Below, in pieces: positions 4,595 to 6,079 of a DNA stretch of 6,079 nt; the stretch's first letter is position 1; every line of letters starts with the position of its first letter. Under the pieces are notes generated by a model, which made no database searches, had not been told where the DNA came from, and saw only the letters and a program-made list of their open reading frames with translations. The stretch covers positions 1 through 6,079 of the forward strand of contig JAGNNG010000129.1 in assembly GCA_017990795.1 (NCBI GenBank). The letters are read 5' to 3'. Position numbers and translations under genes: made by a program. The DNA comes from Deltaproteobacteria bacterium (GTDB lineage Bacteria; Myxococcota_A; Polyangia; Palsa-1104; JAEUJZ01).

Positions 4595-6079
4595 ATGCCG
4601 CGTCGTCTGTCCTGTTCCTTTCGCTTGTTTTTGGCGCCGCTGCTGGCGCTGACCCTGCCGCTGTGGGGCTGCTCTACCCCGGGGGATATGCCCGAGCCGG
4701 ATCTGGGCGCGCCCGACCTGGCGACGCCGCTAGGCCCCGATGAGATCCCGCTGGTCGTCGAGCAGCGCTGCCCCGGTGGCCCCGACTGCGCCGACAGCGG
4801 CGACAATGTGCTGTACGTCGGCGTCGCCAAGCGCGACATCACGCCGCAGATCGAGCCCTTTACCGACACCAACAAGAACAGCGTCTACGACGAGGGCGAG
4901 CCCTACACCGACGTCAACAAGAACGGCAAGTTTGACGAATACTGGCTGGCGGGGTTCTCGGGCGGGCGGCAGGCGTATGGCGTGCTGGACCCGGTGTGGG
5001 CGCGCGCGATTGCCATTCGCCAGAACCAGACCACGGTGGTGCTGGTGGCGGTGGACTCGGTGGGCCTGTTCTGGGACGAGACGCCCGAGGTGGAGAAGCT
5101 GCTGGACAAGCGGCTGGGCGTCGATCTGCTGATGCTGCACGCCACCCACAACCACGAGACGGCAGACACCACCGGCGGCTGGGGCCGCGACTTTCTGACC
5201 TACGGCGTCAATGAGGAATACCAGCGCAGCTATCGCCGGGCGATTGCCGACGCGATTACTGAAGCGGTCCAGGGCGTGCGTCCGGCGCGGATGACGGCCA
5301 GCTCGGTGCTGGTCGAGGACGGGCCGAACCACGACATGCTGCCGTACGTCAACGACACCCGCGATCCGGTGGTCATCGACAACACGCTGCATACGCTGCA
5401 GTTTGTCGATGTCTCGGCCACGCCGCCGCAGCCGATTGCGACGCTGGTGAACTGGGCCAACCACCCCGAGGCGCTGGGCAGCGACAACCACCTGGTGTCG
5501 TCAGACTTTGTGCATCACCTGCGCACCGAGCTAGAGAGCAAAGGCGCAGGCACGGTGGTCTACGTCACCGGCGCGCTGGGCGGGCTGCTCGGTCCAGGGC
5601 ACGCGGTCCCCGTCGACGAAAAGGGCGTGAAGTACCCAAAAGACGGCCCGCAAAAGTCTGAGGTGCTGGGGCGCTCGGTGGCCAAGTTTGCGCTGACGGC
5701 GATGGCCGATCCGAAGGCCAAGACCGTCGCGGGCAAAGACGCGCGGCTAAACTTTCGCACCACCAGCTTCAAGGTCCACATCGAGAACCTGAAGTACCAG
5801 TTTGCGGCCAAGCTGCGCATCTTCCGACGCTCGTTCTGCTGCTACGACGAGAGCCGCCCGCTGTCGGATGAGAACGTGCCGTCGGCGGTGACCAAAGTGG
5901 CGTATCTAAACCTGGGGCCCGCGTCGATCATCACCAACCCCGGCGAGCTGACGCCCGAGCTGTTTCTGGGCGGCTACGGCGGCGAGCACAAAGGCACCTA
6001 CGATCTAGTCGACTACATGCGGCCCAACGCGCCGAACTTGGCGATGGCGCCCAAAGGCCCGTACCTGGTCGACCTGATG
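4595..6079 (+). CDS. Lipoprotein with neutral/alkaline-ceramidase-like domain and calcium loops, 3' end outside window
   Basis: 495 residues are visible. The ATG has AGG 8 nt upstream, and a signal peptide (MPRRLSCSFRLFLAPLLALT, then LPLWGC) ends at a likely lipidated Cys26; Trp at -2 is atypical. A Pro/Asp-rich linker and Cys59/Cys65 follow. The family-type opening VLYVGVAKRDITP (72-84) comes next, then two EF-hand-like loops, DTNKNSVYDEGE (91-102) and DVNKNGKFDEY (106-116), and then LAGFSGGRQAYGVLDPVWAR (118-137), VVLVAVDSVGL, HATHNHE (182-188), NWANHPE (286-292), YVTGALGGLLGP (323-334) and TNPGELTPEL (447-456). These match the order of landmarks in PF04734 neutral/alkaline ceramidases. By analogy with the Pseudomonas aeruginosa enzyme (zinc ligands His97, His204, Glu411, Tyr448), His185 or His187, His290 and Glu451 are candidate ligands at broadly similar spacing. 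The ceramidase active-site hexapeptide GDVSPN is not seen, so true ceramidase activity is doubtful. Likely envelope-anchored, acting on lipids or other amides. Divergent from the FadL-like gene. Confidence 0.85.
   Translation, partial: MPRRLSCSFRLFLAPLLALTLPLWGCSTPGDMPEPDLGAPDLATPLGPDEIPLVVEQRCPGGPDCADSGDNVLYVGVAKRDITPQIEPFTDTNKNSVYDEGEPYTDVNKNGKFDEYWLAGFSGGRQAYGVLDPVWARAIAIRQNQTTVVLVAVDSVGLFWDETPEVEKLLDKRLGVDLLMLHATHNHETADTTGGWGRDFLTYGVNEEYQRSYRRAIADAITEAVQGVRPARMTASSVLVEDGPNHDMLPYVNDTRDPVVIDNTLHTLQFVDVSATPPQPIATLVNWANHPEALGSDNHLVSSDFVHHLRTELESKGAGTVVYVTGALGGLLGPGHAVPVDEKGVKYPKDGPQKSEVLGRSVAKFALTAMADPKAKTVAGKDARLNFRTTSFKVHIENLKYQFAAKLRIFRRSFCCYDESRPLSDENVPSAVTKVAYLNLGPASIITNPGELTPELFLGGYGGEHKGTYDLVDYMRPNAPNLAMAPKGPYLVDLM

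Noticed and set aside
4730..5491. 253-residue minus-strand ORF
   Set aside because: It is the antisense shadow of the ceramidase-like gene: Arg/Val/His-rich, without recognisable motifs.
1..6079. tRNA, rRNA, insertion sequence or attachment site
   Set aside because: No cloverleaf, rRNA core sequence, transposase motif or flanking terminal repeats were seen on either strand.

Overview
The window comes from a bacterium with a GC-rich genome (roughly two thirds GC by eye, strong G/C preference at third codon positions). It has a Gram-negative outer membrane: there is a FadL-type porin and two predicted lipoproteins. The mix of an orphan Cys-rich lipoprotein, low-complexity protein tails, a short three-helix membrane protein and a ceramidase-fold lipoprotein fits Myxococcota or a related deltaproteobacterial lineage. 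That placement is inference; no rRNA or marker gene is present.

Layout. (1) 1-1237, minus: N-terminal 412 residues of a class II glutamine-dependent asparagine synthetase, cut by the left window edge. (2) 1238-1410: divergent intergenic gap. (3) 1411-1818, plus: 135-residue protein with three predicted membrane helices. (4) It converges, 13 bp apart, on a minus-strand 144-residue lipoprotein gene (1832-2266). (5) 2267-2737: 471 bp without a convincing gene, mostly a tandem array of 21-bp units (2337-2651) plus a terminator-like hairpin (2702-2730). (6) 2738-4396, minus: FadL/TodX-family outer-membrane transporter with an unusual Pro/Gln-rich tail. (7) 4397-4594: divergent promoter region with a good sigma70-like promoter for the FadL gene and a perfect 7-bp dyad over its -10 and predicted start. 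(8) 4595-6079, plus: N-terminal 495 residues of a lipoprotein with a neutral/alkaline-ceramidase-like domain and two EF-hand-like calcium loops, cut by the right edge.

How the genes may work together. The most coherent unit is the divergent pair of FadL-like transporter and ceramidase-like lipoprotein. FadL proteins carry hydrophobic compounds, classically long-chain fatty acids, across the outer membrane. True neutral ceramidases release a fatty acid and a sphingoid base from ceramide. A shared control region would suit uptake of lipid breakdown products, but the visible part of the enzyme lacks the canonical ceramidase nucleophile motif, so its substrate is open. The asparagine synthetase, membrane protein and Cys-rich lipoprotein have no evident link to this pair.

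Most notable: the 21-bp array with two diverged sub-families; the operator-like dyad on the FadL promoter; the FadL tail beyond the barrel's last strand; and an asparagine synthetase whose NGEIYN glutamine-binding motif reads NGAIYN.
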